Shown here: positions 25,749 to 34,583 of the stretch, piece by piece
Numbering within the stretch: the first letter of the stretch is position 1
Layout of the letters: every line of letters begins with the position of its first letter
NCBI GenBank assembly: GCA_964431735.1
Contig: CAYSLJ010000014.1
Coordinates: forward strand, 1-64,000
Length of the DNA stretch: 64,000 bases
Reading direction: 5' to 3'
DNA from: CALARM01 sp964431735
GTDB taxonomy: Bacteria; Vulcanimicrobiota; SpSt-956; JAKJGF01
Made by a program: the position numbers and the translations under genes
The notes under the pieces: model-generated
What the model was told of the DNA's origin: nothing
Databases searched by the model: none
What the model saw: the letters and a program-made list of their open reading frames with translations, nothing else

Positions 25749-26957
25749 TTGCTGGATATTTTATTAGAGAATGATATAAAATCATATGTTGAACGCAGTA
25801 AGACCAGGATTGTATTCGGGTGGGAAAAATCACTTGAAATAAGAAGTTATATAGATACTGTAATCAGAGAATTACAGCAATACCTTTATATAGGTGATCA
25901 GGTTTTCTTATTGATTGCCAGACCTCTTATGGAGACAGAATTTTATTCTAAATTTATTCAACATCTTGGCCCGGTAGAAGTATTCCCATGTGAATGTCAG
26001 AATCCGGGCCTTATGGACCTTGCAGAGGTTTTTGCAGCATACAGAAAAAATAGACAGAGAATAGTTATAGGAGTAGGAGGAGGAAGCATAATGGATCTTG
26101 CCAAGGCTATATCGGGCTGGGCATATCATCCGGGTTTTATTCCTGCTTTCCCCCGAATTTCAGAAGGTCTCCCATGTTACCCCTTGATTCTTATTCCAAC
26201 TATGGCAGGATCTGGCAGTGAAGTTACTCCTTATATATTTATGACTGATAAACAGGGATGCAGGGTTATAAATGGTCTTGTTCCTCCCTATATATCAATT
26301 GTAGATCCCTGGCCATCCATTACTTCCACGCATTATCAGACACTTTATGCGGCTATGACAGCCTTCGCCCATTCTGTTGAAGCATTTGTATCAAAAAATG
26401 CCACTCCTGAAACAGATAAACTTGCTTTTCGATCAATTGAACTTATACTTACCAATCTTACTAAAGTATTGAAAGATAAAAATTACAGGGAAGGAAGGTC
26501 AATGTTGTCTCTTGCCTCTGTAATTTCAGGATTATCTGTCAATGGAGGACTGGGACTGGCTACAACCATGGCACTTCAGATACATAATATCCCTTACGGA
26601 CTTATATTATCACTTGTTTTACCGTTTGTTATAGAATATAACGAACCTTTTTGCAGAGAGAAATATGACCGTATAAATAATTTATTTGTTTACAGATCAG
26701 AAAAATTGTCTGAAACACTTCAGGAATGGTTTAATTATCTGGGAATTTATTCTTTTGAAGGTATGTACAGAAAAAATCTGGAAACATTCCTTCACAGTGA
26801 ATACTGTATTCGTTTATCCACACAGCTTGTTAAAGATAATATCCATTATGCAACTAACCCGGCTGTTGCAGATGAAGAAGATATAAAGAATCTCTTTTTC
26901 TCTCTTCATACCATACCACTTCAGCCTCAAAAAAGATATGAAGATCTGCTTATGTAA
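25749..26957 (+). CDS. Iron-containing alcohol dehydrogenase family protein, metal site degraded
   Basis: A 402-residue protein of the group III (iron) ADH fold. The NAD-binding GVGGGSIMDLAKAIS and PTMAGSGSEVTPY segments are intact. The usual metal ligands are not: the Asp of the GMDALTHAxE motif aligns with Thr (AAMTAFAHSVEAF), and the HxxxH and PHG histidines align with ALQIH and PYG, as judged by eye. It may be inactive, bind another metal, or act on an unusual substrate. The TTG start at 25749 is chosen for the AAGGAGG site 10 bases upstream; the open frame before it is heptamer repeat. Neighbours give no pathway. Confidence 0.75.
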   Translation: MLDILLENDIKSYVERSKTRIVFGWEKSLEIRSYIDTVIRELQQYLYIGDQVFLLIARPLMETEFYSKFIQHLGPVEVFPCECQNPGLMDLAEVFAAYRKNRQRIVIGVGGGSIMDLAKAISGWAYHPGFIPAFPRISEGLPCYPLILIPTMAGSGSEVTPYIFMTDKQGCRVINGLVPPYISIVDPWPSITSTHYQTLYAAMTAFAHSVEAFVSKNATPETDKLAFRSIELILTNLTKVLKDKNYREGRSMLSLASVISGLSVNGGLGLATTMALQIHNIPYGLILSLVLPFVIEYNEPFCREKYDRINNLFVYRSEKLSETLQEWFNYLGIYSFEGMYRKNLETFLHSEYCIRLSTQLVKDNIHYATNPAVADEEDIKNLFFSLHTIPLQPQKRYEDLLM

Positions 26958-26969
26958 AAATACGACTTC

Positions 26970-26996
26970 AGACTTACGCCTTTAGTCTTATTGTTA
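26970..26996 (+). terminator. Weak terminator-like hairpin
   Basis: AGACT pairs with AGTCT around a 9-base loop, followed by a T-rich stretch. It lies just after the ADH-like gene. Confidence 0.3.
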
Positions 26997-27094
26997 TAAT
27001 TATTTTTTAAAGATTCTACAACCTGAGAAGCTTTTTAAGTGTTTTAAATTATTGTACTATAAATATGGAAAATTTTAATTAAGGAGGGATTGAA

Positions 27095-27769
27095 ATGTAT
27101 CTAAAAGTGGTAATTGACAGAACCGGTAATACACATATGATAAAACCGGAGAAGGAACTTGATGTTGTATGTCCTTTCTGCAAAACTGTTAATACTTATA
27201 TACTTGCTCATGATGCAAGCCTTTTCTGTAATTACTGTGGTAAACGCCTTGTTACACAGGTCGATGACGGTAATTCTGAGATAGAGGAAGAATATTCTAA
27301 TGAGCAGATAAGTGATTTCATCCGTATTTTAAAAGAAGGTGGTTCTTTTTATGATAGAACCGATGCTATAACATCTCTGGGAAGGATTTCCAGAAATAAT
27401 AAAAGAATTGGCATTATCTTTAATTTATTACATAAAATAAGTATTTCAGAGCCTGATCCTGAGGTAAGAGGATATGCCATGGAAGCTCTTGATAAACTTG
27501 GTCTGAAGCCTGTTATCGCGAGACCAGTAACTGAACCTGAAGCATTGTCTCATGTAAATGAAGAAAAAGTGGCAAAAAAAGCAGAACTATCGCCTTTTAA
27601 AACTTATAAAATAGAAGACTTACCTGATGAAACCAGACAACAGATTTTATTATTGAATGAAAATAAAACTAATGGTAAATCATCTATTGCTCCCGGCGGT
27701 AACGGGAAAAATACCAGAAATACTTATTCAATGGAAGATGAACTTTTATCATTATTAAATGATATTTAA
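27095..27769 (+). CDS. Zinc-ribbon protein with HEAT-like helices
   Basis: A 224-residue protein. A ribbon with CPFC (about 29-32) and CNYC (about 50-53) is followed by a helical section (about 75-145) that resembles a PBS-lyase/HEAT repeat unit (DRTDAITSLGRIS, DPEVRGYAMEALDKLG), then a low-complexity Asn/Gly/Lys tail. AAGGAGG precedes the ATG by 7 bases. Probably a protein-binding scaffold; no function is assigned. Confidence 0.65.
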   Translation: MYLKVVIDRTGNTHMIKPEKELDVVCPFCKTVNTYILAHDASLFCNYCGKRLVTQVDDGNSEIEEEYSNEQISDFIRILKEGGSFYDRTDAITSLGRISRNNKRIGIIFNLLHKISISEPDPEVRGYAMEALDKLGLKPVIARPVTEPEALSHVNEEKVAKKAELSPFKTYKIEDLPDETRQQILLLNENKTNGKSSIAPGGNGKNTRNTYSMEDELLSLLNDI

Positions 27770-27928
27770 ATCTGTCATGTCCTCTGTGAAATTTGTATTA
27801 CTTCTTACTGATATTATTATTTTTATTGTTATTAACTATTTTGACTTCTCCTGCAAACTTAAAAGATATGTATGATTATCTAAAAGATTCAACCTCTGTT
27901 TCAAATCAATTACTGGCCTGACCATAAT

Positions 27929-28014
27929 GGGTTGTAAAAAATAACCTTATCATATTTACAATCGTGACGGGAGGACAAAAACTATAATTTGCCAGAGTTA
28001 TTTTCTTACAGTCC
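27929..28014 (+). repeat. Element D with one heptamer
   Basis: Same ends and flanks of the core as the copy at 15481-15590, but only one heptamer remains in the core (ATCGTGACGGGAGGACAA). Confidence 0.7.
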
Positions 28015-28048
28015 CCACGTATGTAATACAAGTTTCCCTCCATCTAAT

Positions 28049-28165
28049 TACCGCTCCAGATAAGTCAGTATCCATTTCTAAAACCTCTCCCTGACCGGAC
28101 TCTTCCGGAAAAGATATGATCCTGTTGTGTGGCAAACTGGTTTTACAGACTTTTAATATTTTCCT
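28049..28165 (-). repeat. Element C, partial reversed copy
   Basis: Reverse complement of the right half of the element at 51-286, with the arm CCCTGACCGGACTCTTCCGG and the outer motif CCGCTCCAGATAAGT. Confidence 0.7.
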
Positions 28166-28309
28166 CTTGCTATAAATAAGTCTCTATAGTAAAATATAAA
28201 CATATTATCTTTTTTATAATTTAAATCTATAGGAATTTTCATTTTTAATGTTTTAAAATAAAGTTTTAGATGAAAATTAGAAAGAGGTAATTAATCTAAA
28301 TAATTTATA

Positions 28310-28407
28310 TTACTGACCTGAGCATAAGCATGTAATAAACGTTTTCCTTCCGTCACGCGTTACGCGTCACGAGAGCATATATGTATTATTTATACTCACC
28401 TCGGTAA
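28310..28407 (-). repeat. Element A with three heptamers (98 bp)
   Basis: Reverse orientation, ends TTACTGACCTGAGCATAAGC and TATACTCACCTCGGTAA. The core is one heptamer shorter than the copies at 21639 and 21983. Confidence 0.75.
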
Positions 28408-28452
28408 TTGAAAAGAGCCGGTGATTCCTATTATTAGAGAGGATGATTATCT

Positions 28453-28857
28453 ATGAATGCACAGATTTTTGTGCAATTTGAAGACAGGGTTAAGAAAGTT
28501 ATTGATTTTTCTACAGAGGGCTATGTTATTCCGGAAAGAATATATTACGGTTTTACCAATGATAAAGACCCAGGACATGATACTATATGGTATAACCTTC
28601 AGGGAAACCCCGGCAGTGAAATAAGTAATGATTTTTATAAACGTTCAATTAAAGAAGAACCCCCTGTTTTTGTTTATGAAGGTTTCAGGGTGAAGGTAAA
28701 CCCTTTCCTTGCTTTTAAGAAAATTATTTATAGAATCAGATATTGTTATAAATACAGAAGTTCAAATCACTATGATCCCAATAATTCTCTTGATGCTCCG
28801 GATGTATATTATTTTCATGCCCCTACAAGAGATTTCTGGGATGCAGTTACCTATTAA
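28453..28857 (+). CDS. Hypothetical protein
   Basis: A 134-residue protein I do not recognise. It is rich in Tyr, Phe, Asp and Asn and contains a basic aromatic stretch (FKKIIYRIRYCYKYR). No signal peptide or membrane helix is seen. A GAGAGGATG site precedes the ATG by about 7 bases. It stands alone between two repeat-rich spacers, so it could also be a remnant, but codon use and a proper start favour a real gene. Confidence 0.5.
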   Translation: MNAQIFVQFEDRVKKVIDFSTEGYVIPERIYYGFTNDKDPGHDTIWYNLQGNPGSEISNDFYKRSIKEEPPVFVYEGFRVKVNPFLAFKKIIYRIRYCYKYRSSNHYDPNNSLDAPDVYYFHAPTRDFWDAVTY

Positions 28858-28879
28858 CATGTATTACGAAGTAGTATGC

Positions 28880-28914
28880 CATAACCCTCGCGTAACGAAT
28901 TACGCGTCATAATA
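28880..28914 (+). repeat. Short heptamer cluster
   Basis: CTCGCGTAACGAATTACGCG is a degenerate RTYACGC-type tract directly after the hypothetical gene. Confidence 0.45.
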
Positions 28915-29015
28915 ATTTTATACTTTTAAAGGGTTAAAACAAAGCTTTAGATAAAAATTATAAAAAGGCGATCTATATAAAAAAATTAAGTTTTTATCAG
29001 AGGTAGTAAAGTATT

Positions 29016-31754
29016 ATGTTGTCCAATCTGACCGTAGATCTTCAGGGTGATAGAAAATACAGTTCTTTTGAGCAAATTTCTTCAATTATGTCAGAGATGG
29101 GTGAATATATAAAAAGTGAAATAAAAAAAATCACCCATAAAATATTACTTGACGAATTATTCAAGGATAAAGAAGATACTCATATTACCGTCAGGAAATG
29201 CAGGGAAGAACTTGAAAAGAATCCTAAAGATCCTGTAGCCAATACCCACCTTGGTACAGCGTATCTCATTAAAGATAAAATTAATATGGCTATAAGACAA
29301 TTTAAAAAATCTCTTGAGACTCTTCCTGGCTATGAAGAAGCTCTCTATTATATGGCAATAGCCTGTTATCTGCAGGACAAACCTGATAGTGCCTATGAAT
29401 ATTTCCATAAAATTGATTTTAAACCTGATCTGGTAAGACTGTGTATTATGGGGGATATATATTATAATAACGGTGAGATACCTGATTCTATACAGTTTTT
29501 TAAAAAAGCCATAGAAATGGACAGTAATTTCCCTTTACCCTATATAGCACTGGGGAATATATGCAGTTTTGAAGGCAATTTCCCCAGAGCTATAGAGTGT
29601 TATGGTAAAGGGCTTGATATAGTTCAAAACAGTATTATATCACTGAGTATAGCTTTTAATCATTATCTTTCAGGCAATACACAGGATTGTATGGATATAA
29701 TAAAAAATCTTCTGGATAAAGACCAGGATTACAGTGCCGTTAATTTCGTCTATGCTTTTTTCCTTTCTCAGACAGATAATTTTGAAGATGCTATAAGATA
29801 CTGTCACAGGGCTATAGAGCTTGAAGAGTTAAACTATCTTTTTTATAAAACGCTGGGATATTTATATCTTAAGAGTGGAAACAGTGAAATAGCCATAGAA
29901 AGCTATATGAAGTCTCTTGAAATAAACCCGGATAATTTATCTGCTTTTACAGGTCTGGCTTTTGCCCTTCAGTTTAGCGGTCAATTTGACAGAGCTCTTA
30001 CAGAGTATAAAGATATAATTTCAAGGTATCCTGATAGTGCAATTGTTTATTATCATATGGGTACTATAGAAAGAATAAAGGGAAACTTCGATAATGCCAT
30101 AGAATATTATACCAGAGCCATATCTCTGGATCGGAATATTGCTCTCCATCATGCAGGTCTCGGACTGGCATGTCTTGATAAATGGATAAAAAATCAGAAA
30201 AGTGATAAAAATCTGTTACTTCTTTCCCAGGACAGTATAAATCTGGCTTTGAAGCTTGATTCTTCTCTTTCTCTTGCCAGGCTCGGGCTGGGTATAATCT
30301 CTACTGAAAGAGATAATATCCCTGAAGGAATAAGACATTTTGAAGCACTTCTCAGGATTTCACCGGATTATTTCCCTGCAAAAGCAAAGCTCTATGAAGC
30401 CTTTCTTGCTCTGGCAGAAAAACATTTTGCTCAGGGCAAGCCTGAGCCTGCCATTGAAGCAGCGGAGAAAGCTCTGGAACTCAATCCCGATGAAGATATG
30501 GAGATGGAAGGGAATTTTACCTGTGTTCTTAAAGGGGCTAGAGACCATCTGATCAATTACTGTGAAAAAACAGGCGATCAGCTTTATAAAAAAGGTATGG
30601 TAAGCAAATCACTTGAATATTATGAAAAAATCCTTGAATTGCAGCCTTATAATTCTATAATACATTTCAAGATCGGTACTATCTGTGCCATAAAAAAGGA
30701 TTTTTCTGTGGCGGAAAAACATTATAAAGAAGCTCTGGCTGTGAAACCTGATTTTGATGACGCATGGTTTAATCTGGCTCTTCTTTATAAAAATACCGGT
30801 AATAACACCGGAGCTATTGACTGTTTTCAGAGGTATTTAAACATGTCGCCGTCCGGTATCCATGCAGGTGAATGCAGAGAATATATAAGGGAGATTCTTC
30901 CGGAAAAGAAGAAAATAGAAGAACATTCTCTTCATATCCCTGATGAACATATAACATCTGTGGAACCTTTAATAAAGAAATCTGTCTGTGAGACTATTCC
31001 TTTCGAATATCGGAAACAGAGCAGAATTTCTACCTATGTAGTTCATTACGGTCCTTTAGCTTCAGGTGAAGAAGAACTCTGTCTTATGGGAGATGTTTCA
31101 GGAAAGAGGATTTTAGACCTTGGATGTGGAGAAGGTCAAAATTCCATAGCTCTTGCACGACAGGGAGCAAGGGTAACAGCTCTGGAGTTTTCGGAAGAAC
31201 AACTTCTTTTTGCATCGAAACTTGCCCGTGAAGCTAACGTAACAGTAAAATTTGTCTGTGATGATATTGAAAAATTTTCTTCTCTGGAGGGGCAGAAATT
31301 TGATATAGTTTTATCTTCTTTTACTCTATCCTCTATAGAAAATATATCACGAGCATTTATTAATGTGAGAAGAGTTATTAAAGACAGCGGCCTCTTTGTT
31401 TTTTCTATGGAACACCCTTTGATGACAAACATATCTGAAGAAGATTATCTGTTCTTTCAGGGAAAAAGTTATCCTTTGATGAAAAATTATTTTCATACAG
31501 GTAAAGAGGAGAGACGCTCAAATAATAAAACTGCAGTAGTATATAAAAGAAAGCTTGAAGACATAATAAATCCTCTTTTATCCTCAGGTTTTCATCTCAG
31601 ACAGATTATAGAACCTCCTGTTTACGATATTAATAAAATGTCTCAGGAGGAAATAGATGACATACCATTTTTACCATGTCAGGAAGAGTGTAAATATATT
31701 TTATCAATGCAGATACCCGTTAGTATTATAATTAAAGCTGTGGCTCTAAGTTGA
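29016..31754 (+). CDS. TPR-repeat protein fused to SAM methyltransferase
   Basis: A 912-residue protein. A helical N-terminus (1-55) is followed by about fifteen tetratricopeptide repeats (about 62-620; units such as PVANTHLGTAYLIKDKINMA and YYHMGTIERIKGNFDNAIEY). A class I methyltransferase domain occupies about 680-912, with motif I ILDLGCGEGQNSIALA, the acidic motif II region VTALEFSEEQ, DDIEKF, and FDIVLSSFTLSSIEN. The C-terminal part resembles small-molecule methyltransferases (UbiE/Methyltransf_11 type). The TPR array probably recruits a protein substrate or partner. No signal peptide. The substrate is unknown. Confidence 0.85.
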   Translation: MLSNLTVDLQGDRKYSSFEQISSIMSEMGEYIKSEIKKITHKILLDELFKDKEDTHITVRKCREELEKNPKDPVANTHLGTAYLIKDKINMAIRQFKKSLETLPGYEEALYYMAIACYLQDKPDSAYEYFHKIDFKPDLVRLCIMGDIYYNNGEIPDSIQFFKKAIEMDSNFPLPYIALGNICSFEGNFPRAIECYGKGLDIVQNSIISLSIAFNHYLSGNTQDCMDIIKNLLDKDQDYSAVNFVYAFFLSQTDNFEDAIRYCHRAIELEELNYLFYKTLGYLYLKSGNSEIAIESYMKSLEINPDNLSAFTGLAFALQFSGQFDRALTEYKDIISRYPDSAIVYYHMGTIERIKGNFDNAIEYYTRAISLDRNIALHHAGLGLACLDKWIKNQKSDKNLLLLSQDSINLALKLDSSLSLARLGLGIISTERDNIPEGIRHFEALLRISPDYFPAKAKLYEAFLALAEKHFAQGKPEPAIEAAEKALELNPDEDMEMEGNFTCVLKGARDHLINYCEKTGDQLYKKGMVSKSLEYYEKILELQPYNSIIHFKIGTICAIKKDFSVAEKHYKEALAVKPDFDDAWFNLALLYKNTGNNTGAIDCFQRYLNMSPSGIHAGECREYIREILPEKKKIEEHSLHIPDEHITSVEPLIKKSVCETIPFEYRKQSRISTYVVHYGPLASGEEELCLMGDVSGKRILDLGCGEGQNSIALARQGARVTALEFSEEQLLFASKLAREANVTVKFVCDDIEKFSSLEGQKFDIVLSSFTLSSIENISRAFINVRRVIKDSGLFVFSMEHPLMTNISEEDYLFFQGKSYPLMKNYFHTGKEERRSNNKTAVVYKRKLEDIINPLLSSGFHLRQIIEPPVYDINKMSQEEIDDIPFLPCQEECKYILSMQIPVSIIIKAVALS

Positions 31755-31831
31755 GAGTTGAACGTTGAGGGTTGAGAGTCTAAAGCTGAAAATTAACTGG
31801 CTCTAAACTATAAACCTTAAACTATAAATTC
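31749..31831 (+). repeat. Two further heptamer tracts (NGTTGAR and TAAACYA types)
   Basis: 31749-31776 is four units AGTTGAG, AGTTGAA, CGTTGAG, GGTTGAG, beginning within the end of the methyltransferase gene. 31804-31831 is four units TAAACTA, TAAACCT, TAAACTA, TAAATTC running to the end of the convergent ATPase gene. Confidence 0.7.
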
Positions 31832-31834
31832 CTT

Positions 31835-33004
31835 TTACTTGCCGAATAAAATATTCAATTTTCCCTCTTCAAACTTAGCTTCCTGAAGTGTCATGGACGT
31901 TAAAATTCTCGGCAATATAAGATTTCTTTTATAAGAATTTGTCTTTATTATGAGTTCATCCCCTTTTATCCACATATCCAGATCTTTTTTATCCACACAG
32001 GGTATTTTTACTGAGAGACAGTATTTTTCTTTAGGTATTTTCTCCTGTATCTCTATAGATTTACCATCTGTGAATATTTGAGCGGGATTATTGTTTTCGT
32101 ATATATGATTCCCGAGCAAGTTCAATTTTTCCAGCCCTGTTATTTCTTCATCAAAGAGATGAACAGGAAATAACTTCATACCGGGAAAAGATTCCTCTAT
32201 TGTTTTAAGATGTTTTTCCTGAAGGATTTTCCATTTACCAAAATAACTGTCATGTATTTCCTGCGGGTAAATACGGTTGATAAATATGGCATCTACTCGG
32301 TAACCGAATAGATTCATATAGGTATAAGCTCTCTGTGCTTCTTTTATGACCATTTTTTCAGGATTTACTACAAATCTTATGGATGTTGTATGTTCATTAC
32401 AGAGAAGTTCTTTCATGCCGTCAAGGGCAAGTATGAGATTTTTTACACTGGCAAAAACATCTTCCGTAGGAAGCTGTACACCGTAAAGACCTTTTACTAC
32501 AGGACCTGCTATCTTTGCTGCCTGACGTTGAATGGGAAATATGGTTTTAAGATACCATTTGCCTACTTCTGGGAAACTCAGTTTCCTTATAGTATCGGCA
32601 GTGGGAGCACAATCTATTATGATAACATCATATTTCCCTGTTCTGTAGTATTCTTTAAGTGTAAGGAGACTGAAAAGTTCTTCCATGCCCGGGAATACAG
32701 ATATTTCCTCTGCAAGTATATTATCAATACCTCTGCTCTCAAGAGTTGTTTTTATAAAATTCTGTATATCTTTCCAGTGTTTCTGTAATTCTTTACCTGC
32801 ATCTATTTCCTGGCCGTACAGATTTGGAGCCAGTTTTACCGGCTCAGGCCCTATGGAAAGGTCGAAAGAATCTGAAAGACTGTGGGCACTGTCTGTGCTC
32901 ATTACAAGGGTGGATTTGCCAAGTTCTGCACATTTTACGGCAGTAGCGGCAGAAATGCTTGTTTTTCCGACTCCGCCTTTACCTGTTATTATTAAGATTC
33001 TCAC
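31835..33004 (-). CDS. ArsA/Get3-type ATPase with C-terminal HSP20-like domain
   Basis: A 389-residue P-loop ATPase of the ArsA/GET3 class. The deviant Walker A GKGGVGKTS, the STDSAHSLSDSF switch I segment and the DCAPTADTIRKL switch II segment are all clear. Residues about 320-389 form the HSP20-like domain found in bacterial ArsA homologs (GDELIIKT, RNLILP). There is a single ATPase domain and no arsenite-binding Cys cluster is seen, so a protein-targeting or regulatory role is likelier than arsenite export. The GTG start at 33004 has an AAAGGAG site; the open frame upstream is heptamer repeat translated by chance. Two regulator genes follow upstream in the same direction. Confidence 0.88.
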   Translation of the reverse strand: MRILIITGKGGVGKTSISAATAVKCAELGKSTLVMSTDSAHSLSDSFDLSIGPEPVKLAPNLYGQEIDAGKELQKHWKDIQNFIKTTLESRGIDNILAEEISVFPGMEELFSLLTLKEYYRTGKYDVIIIDCAPTADTIRKLSFPEVGKWYLKTIFPIQRQAAKIAGPVVKGLYGVQLPTEDVFASVKNLILALDGMKELLCNEHTTSIRFVVNPEKMVIKEAQRAYTYMNLFGYRVDAIFINRIYPQEIHDSYFGKWKILQEKHLKTIEESFPGMKLFPVHLFDEEITGLEKLNLLGNHIYENNNPAQIFTDGKSIEIQEKIPKEKYCLSVKIPCVDKKDLDMWIKGDELIIKTNSYKRNLILPRILTSMTLQEAKFEEGKLNILFGK

Positions 33005-33024
33005 GGTGTTTCTCCTTTTATAGT

Positions 33025-33180
33025 AGTGACGCGTAACGCGTAACGCGTGACGGGTGGTTTCGTAATGCGTGATGCGTATTTTCACCGGGTAAGGGGGGAA
33101 CACAGGGGGGCGCCCCTACAACTCACCATAATCGTAACGCGTTACGGGTAAGTTTCACTTTTCACTTTTCACTACTCACC
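33025..33180. repeat. Composite heptamer and GC-palindrome repeat region
   Basis: 33025-33082 has RTYACGC-type units (GTGACGCGTAACGCGTAACG). Around 33104-33119 is a GGGGCGCCCC palindrome preceded by ACACAGG, like the one at 35629-35650. 33132-33147 has CGTAACGCGTTACG and 33150-33180 has TTTCACT units ending ACTCACC, which reach the end of the regulator gene. Confidence 0.65.
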
Positions 33181-33672
33181 AATTAATTGTAAAAACTTTA
33201 AAGCCTTTACGTTAAAATTTTCAAAGATACATAGTCTGTCAAGTATTATTTCTGTATCTTTTCTTTTTTCTTCATCCGTTTCCGAAAGAGATTCTTCCAG
33301 AAGATTTTTGCTTTTTTCTACAATCTGAAGTGTCATGTTCAGTTTCTGCTTTGCCTTGTTTCTGAAGTCTTCTCTTATTACATGCCACAGGTCATGTCTT
33401 ATTTCATAATATTTTTTCCTGCTCTTTTTAATATAGGATCTGCCTATTAAATCCCTTTCTTCAAGGTGTTTCAGATAGAGACTTACAGTTCCTTTTGTAA
33501 GAGAAAGCCTTTCACATATATCGTCCAGAGAAAGAGGGAGAGGACTTATGTAAAGAAGCCCGTAAATTCTGCTCATTGCCTCACTGAAACCCATTAATTC
33601 ACCTGTCCGGGCAATAGAATTGACAAATTTGTCCTGAATTTTTGTTATCTCTTCATCCATAATAAAACCCAC
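33172..33672 (-). CDS. GbsR/MarR-type winged-helix regulator (1)
   Basis: A 166-residue DNA-binding protein resembling GbsR-type regulators. A dimerisation helix (about 5-25), a winged helix-turn-helix (about 30-90; GLLYISPLPLSLDDICERLS then TKGTVSLYLKHLEE) and a C-terminal helical region are seen. The GTG at 33672 and an ATG four codons later are both possible starts. It lies 11 bases after a second regulator of similar design, so the two are probably cotranscribed. GbsR proteins respond to choline or betaine; the ligand here is unknown. Confidence 0.75.
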   Translation of the reverse strand: MGFIMDEEITKIQDKFVNSIARTGELMGFSEAMSRIYGLLYISPLPLSLDDICERLSLTKGTVSLYLKHLEERDLIGRSYIKKSRKKYYEIRHDLWHVIREDFRNKAKQKLNMTLQIVEKSKNLLEESLSETDEEKRKDTEIILDRLCIFENFNVKALKFLQLIGE

Positions 33673-33683
33673 TTTACCCTTTA

Positions 33684-34223
33684 CTACTTTATTTCTACCT
33701 TTTTAATTTTTGTTGTATCTACATCCAGAATTTCATTGAGCATAACAGCTTTAAGAATTCTCCTGCCCACTTCATTCATTCTTCTTACTCTTTCCAGTCT
33801 TTCATAGAGGAGTTTCCCCACAATTCTATCGGAATAATCAAGTTCTTCTTCGCATGTTTCCAGAAGGCTCTGACATTCACTTACTGCTTTCAGTGTAAGA
33901 TCTATTTTTTCTCTCATCTTTGTTTTTAACCTGTTAAGTGCAACATCAATAACATTATGGGCTATTTCATAGGCAATCTCTTCCGAGCCTTTCATTCTTA
34001 CTTCTTTTATTACGCCATGGGTCAATCCTTTATCCAGAACGTCCTGAATTTTTTCCGCCTTTATTTTCAGTTTATCACCTATCTCTCTTTTTGTAAGAGG
34101 TTTTTCACTTATATAGAAATATGCCATTATCTGGCCTTTTTCTCCGTCCTTTTCGAAGAGATTGCACACAGTGTTTACATGTTGAACAAAATGTTCCTGT
34201 GCTTTTACTAAATTTGTATGCAT
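33684..34223 (-). CDS. GbsR/MarR-type winged-helix regulator (2)
   Basis: A 179-residue regulator, distantly similar to the following gene: N-terminal helix, winged HTH (about 30-90; KPLTKREIGDKLKIKAEKIQ), and a longer helical C-terminus with ERLERVRRMNEVG. An AAAGGAGG site precedes the ATG by 8 bases. A perfect 24-bp palindrome covers its promoter (34243-34266), which suggests autoregulation. The pair may form a heterodimer. Confidence 0.72.
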   Translation of the reverse strand: MHTNLVKAQEHFVQHVNTVCNLFEKDGEKGQIMAYFYISEKPLTKREIGDKLKIKAEKIQDVLDKGLTHGVIKEVRMKGSEEIAYEIAHNVIDVALNRLKTKMREKIDLTLKAVSECQSLLETCEEELDYSDRIVGKLLYERLERVRRMNEVGRRILKAVMLNEILDVDTTKIKKVEIK

Positions 34224-34242
34224 ATAAAAATCCTCCTTTTTT

Positions 34243-34303
34243 AATATTTGAAAGTTTTCAAATATTTCAAATATATATTATAATAAAAAAATCAATCTGT
34301 CAA
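34243..34303 (-). promoter_or_regulatory. Regulator promoter with 24-bp palindromic operator
   Basis: On the minus strand TTGACA (34298-34303) and TAATAT (34275-34280) are 17 bases apart. Downstream, AATATTTGAAA and TTTCAAATATT (34243-34253, 34256-34266) form a perfect palindrome around GT, and a partial half-site (TTTCAAATAT) adjoins it at 34265-34274. Confidence 0.75.
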
Positions 34304-34463
34304 GATGGTGATTTTCTTAAGTGTCTGTGATAAAATAAAAGACACGGAGGAGGTGATGTATCATATTAAATGAACATGATGAGTTGGACGGAAAGGATAT
34401 ACTGTCTGGCTTTAAATGTCAGGTGAGAGATATATTTATTAATCCATGATTTATATGAGAATT

Positions 34464-34526
34464 GTGAAGGGTGAATAGTGAGTGGAAAATTCTGCTTCTA
34501 CTCACTACTCACCATTCACTACTCAC
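34464..34526 (+). repeat. AGTGAGT-type heptamers forming a hairpin
   Basis: GGTGAATAGTGAGT (34470-34483) pairs with ACTCACTACTCACC (13 of 14), loop about 18 bases. It stands just before the glycerophosphodiesterase gene. Confidence 0.65.
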
Positions 34527-34583
34527 TTAAATTCTAATAAGTTATGAAATACACTATAAATTATAGAAATTATAGAAAGGGTT

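Larger units (their letters stand above)
27770..28452. other. Repeat-filled gene-free spacer
   Basis: This 683-base gap holds an element D (27929-28014), a reversed partial element C (28049-28165) and an element A (28310-28407). I see no gene in the rest. Confidence 0.6.

Noticed and set aside
33005..33103. Upstream start for the ArsA-like gene
   Set aside because: The extension reads through heptamer repeats; the GTG at 33004 follows AAAGGAG and starts right before the P-loop strand.
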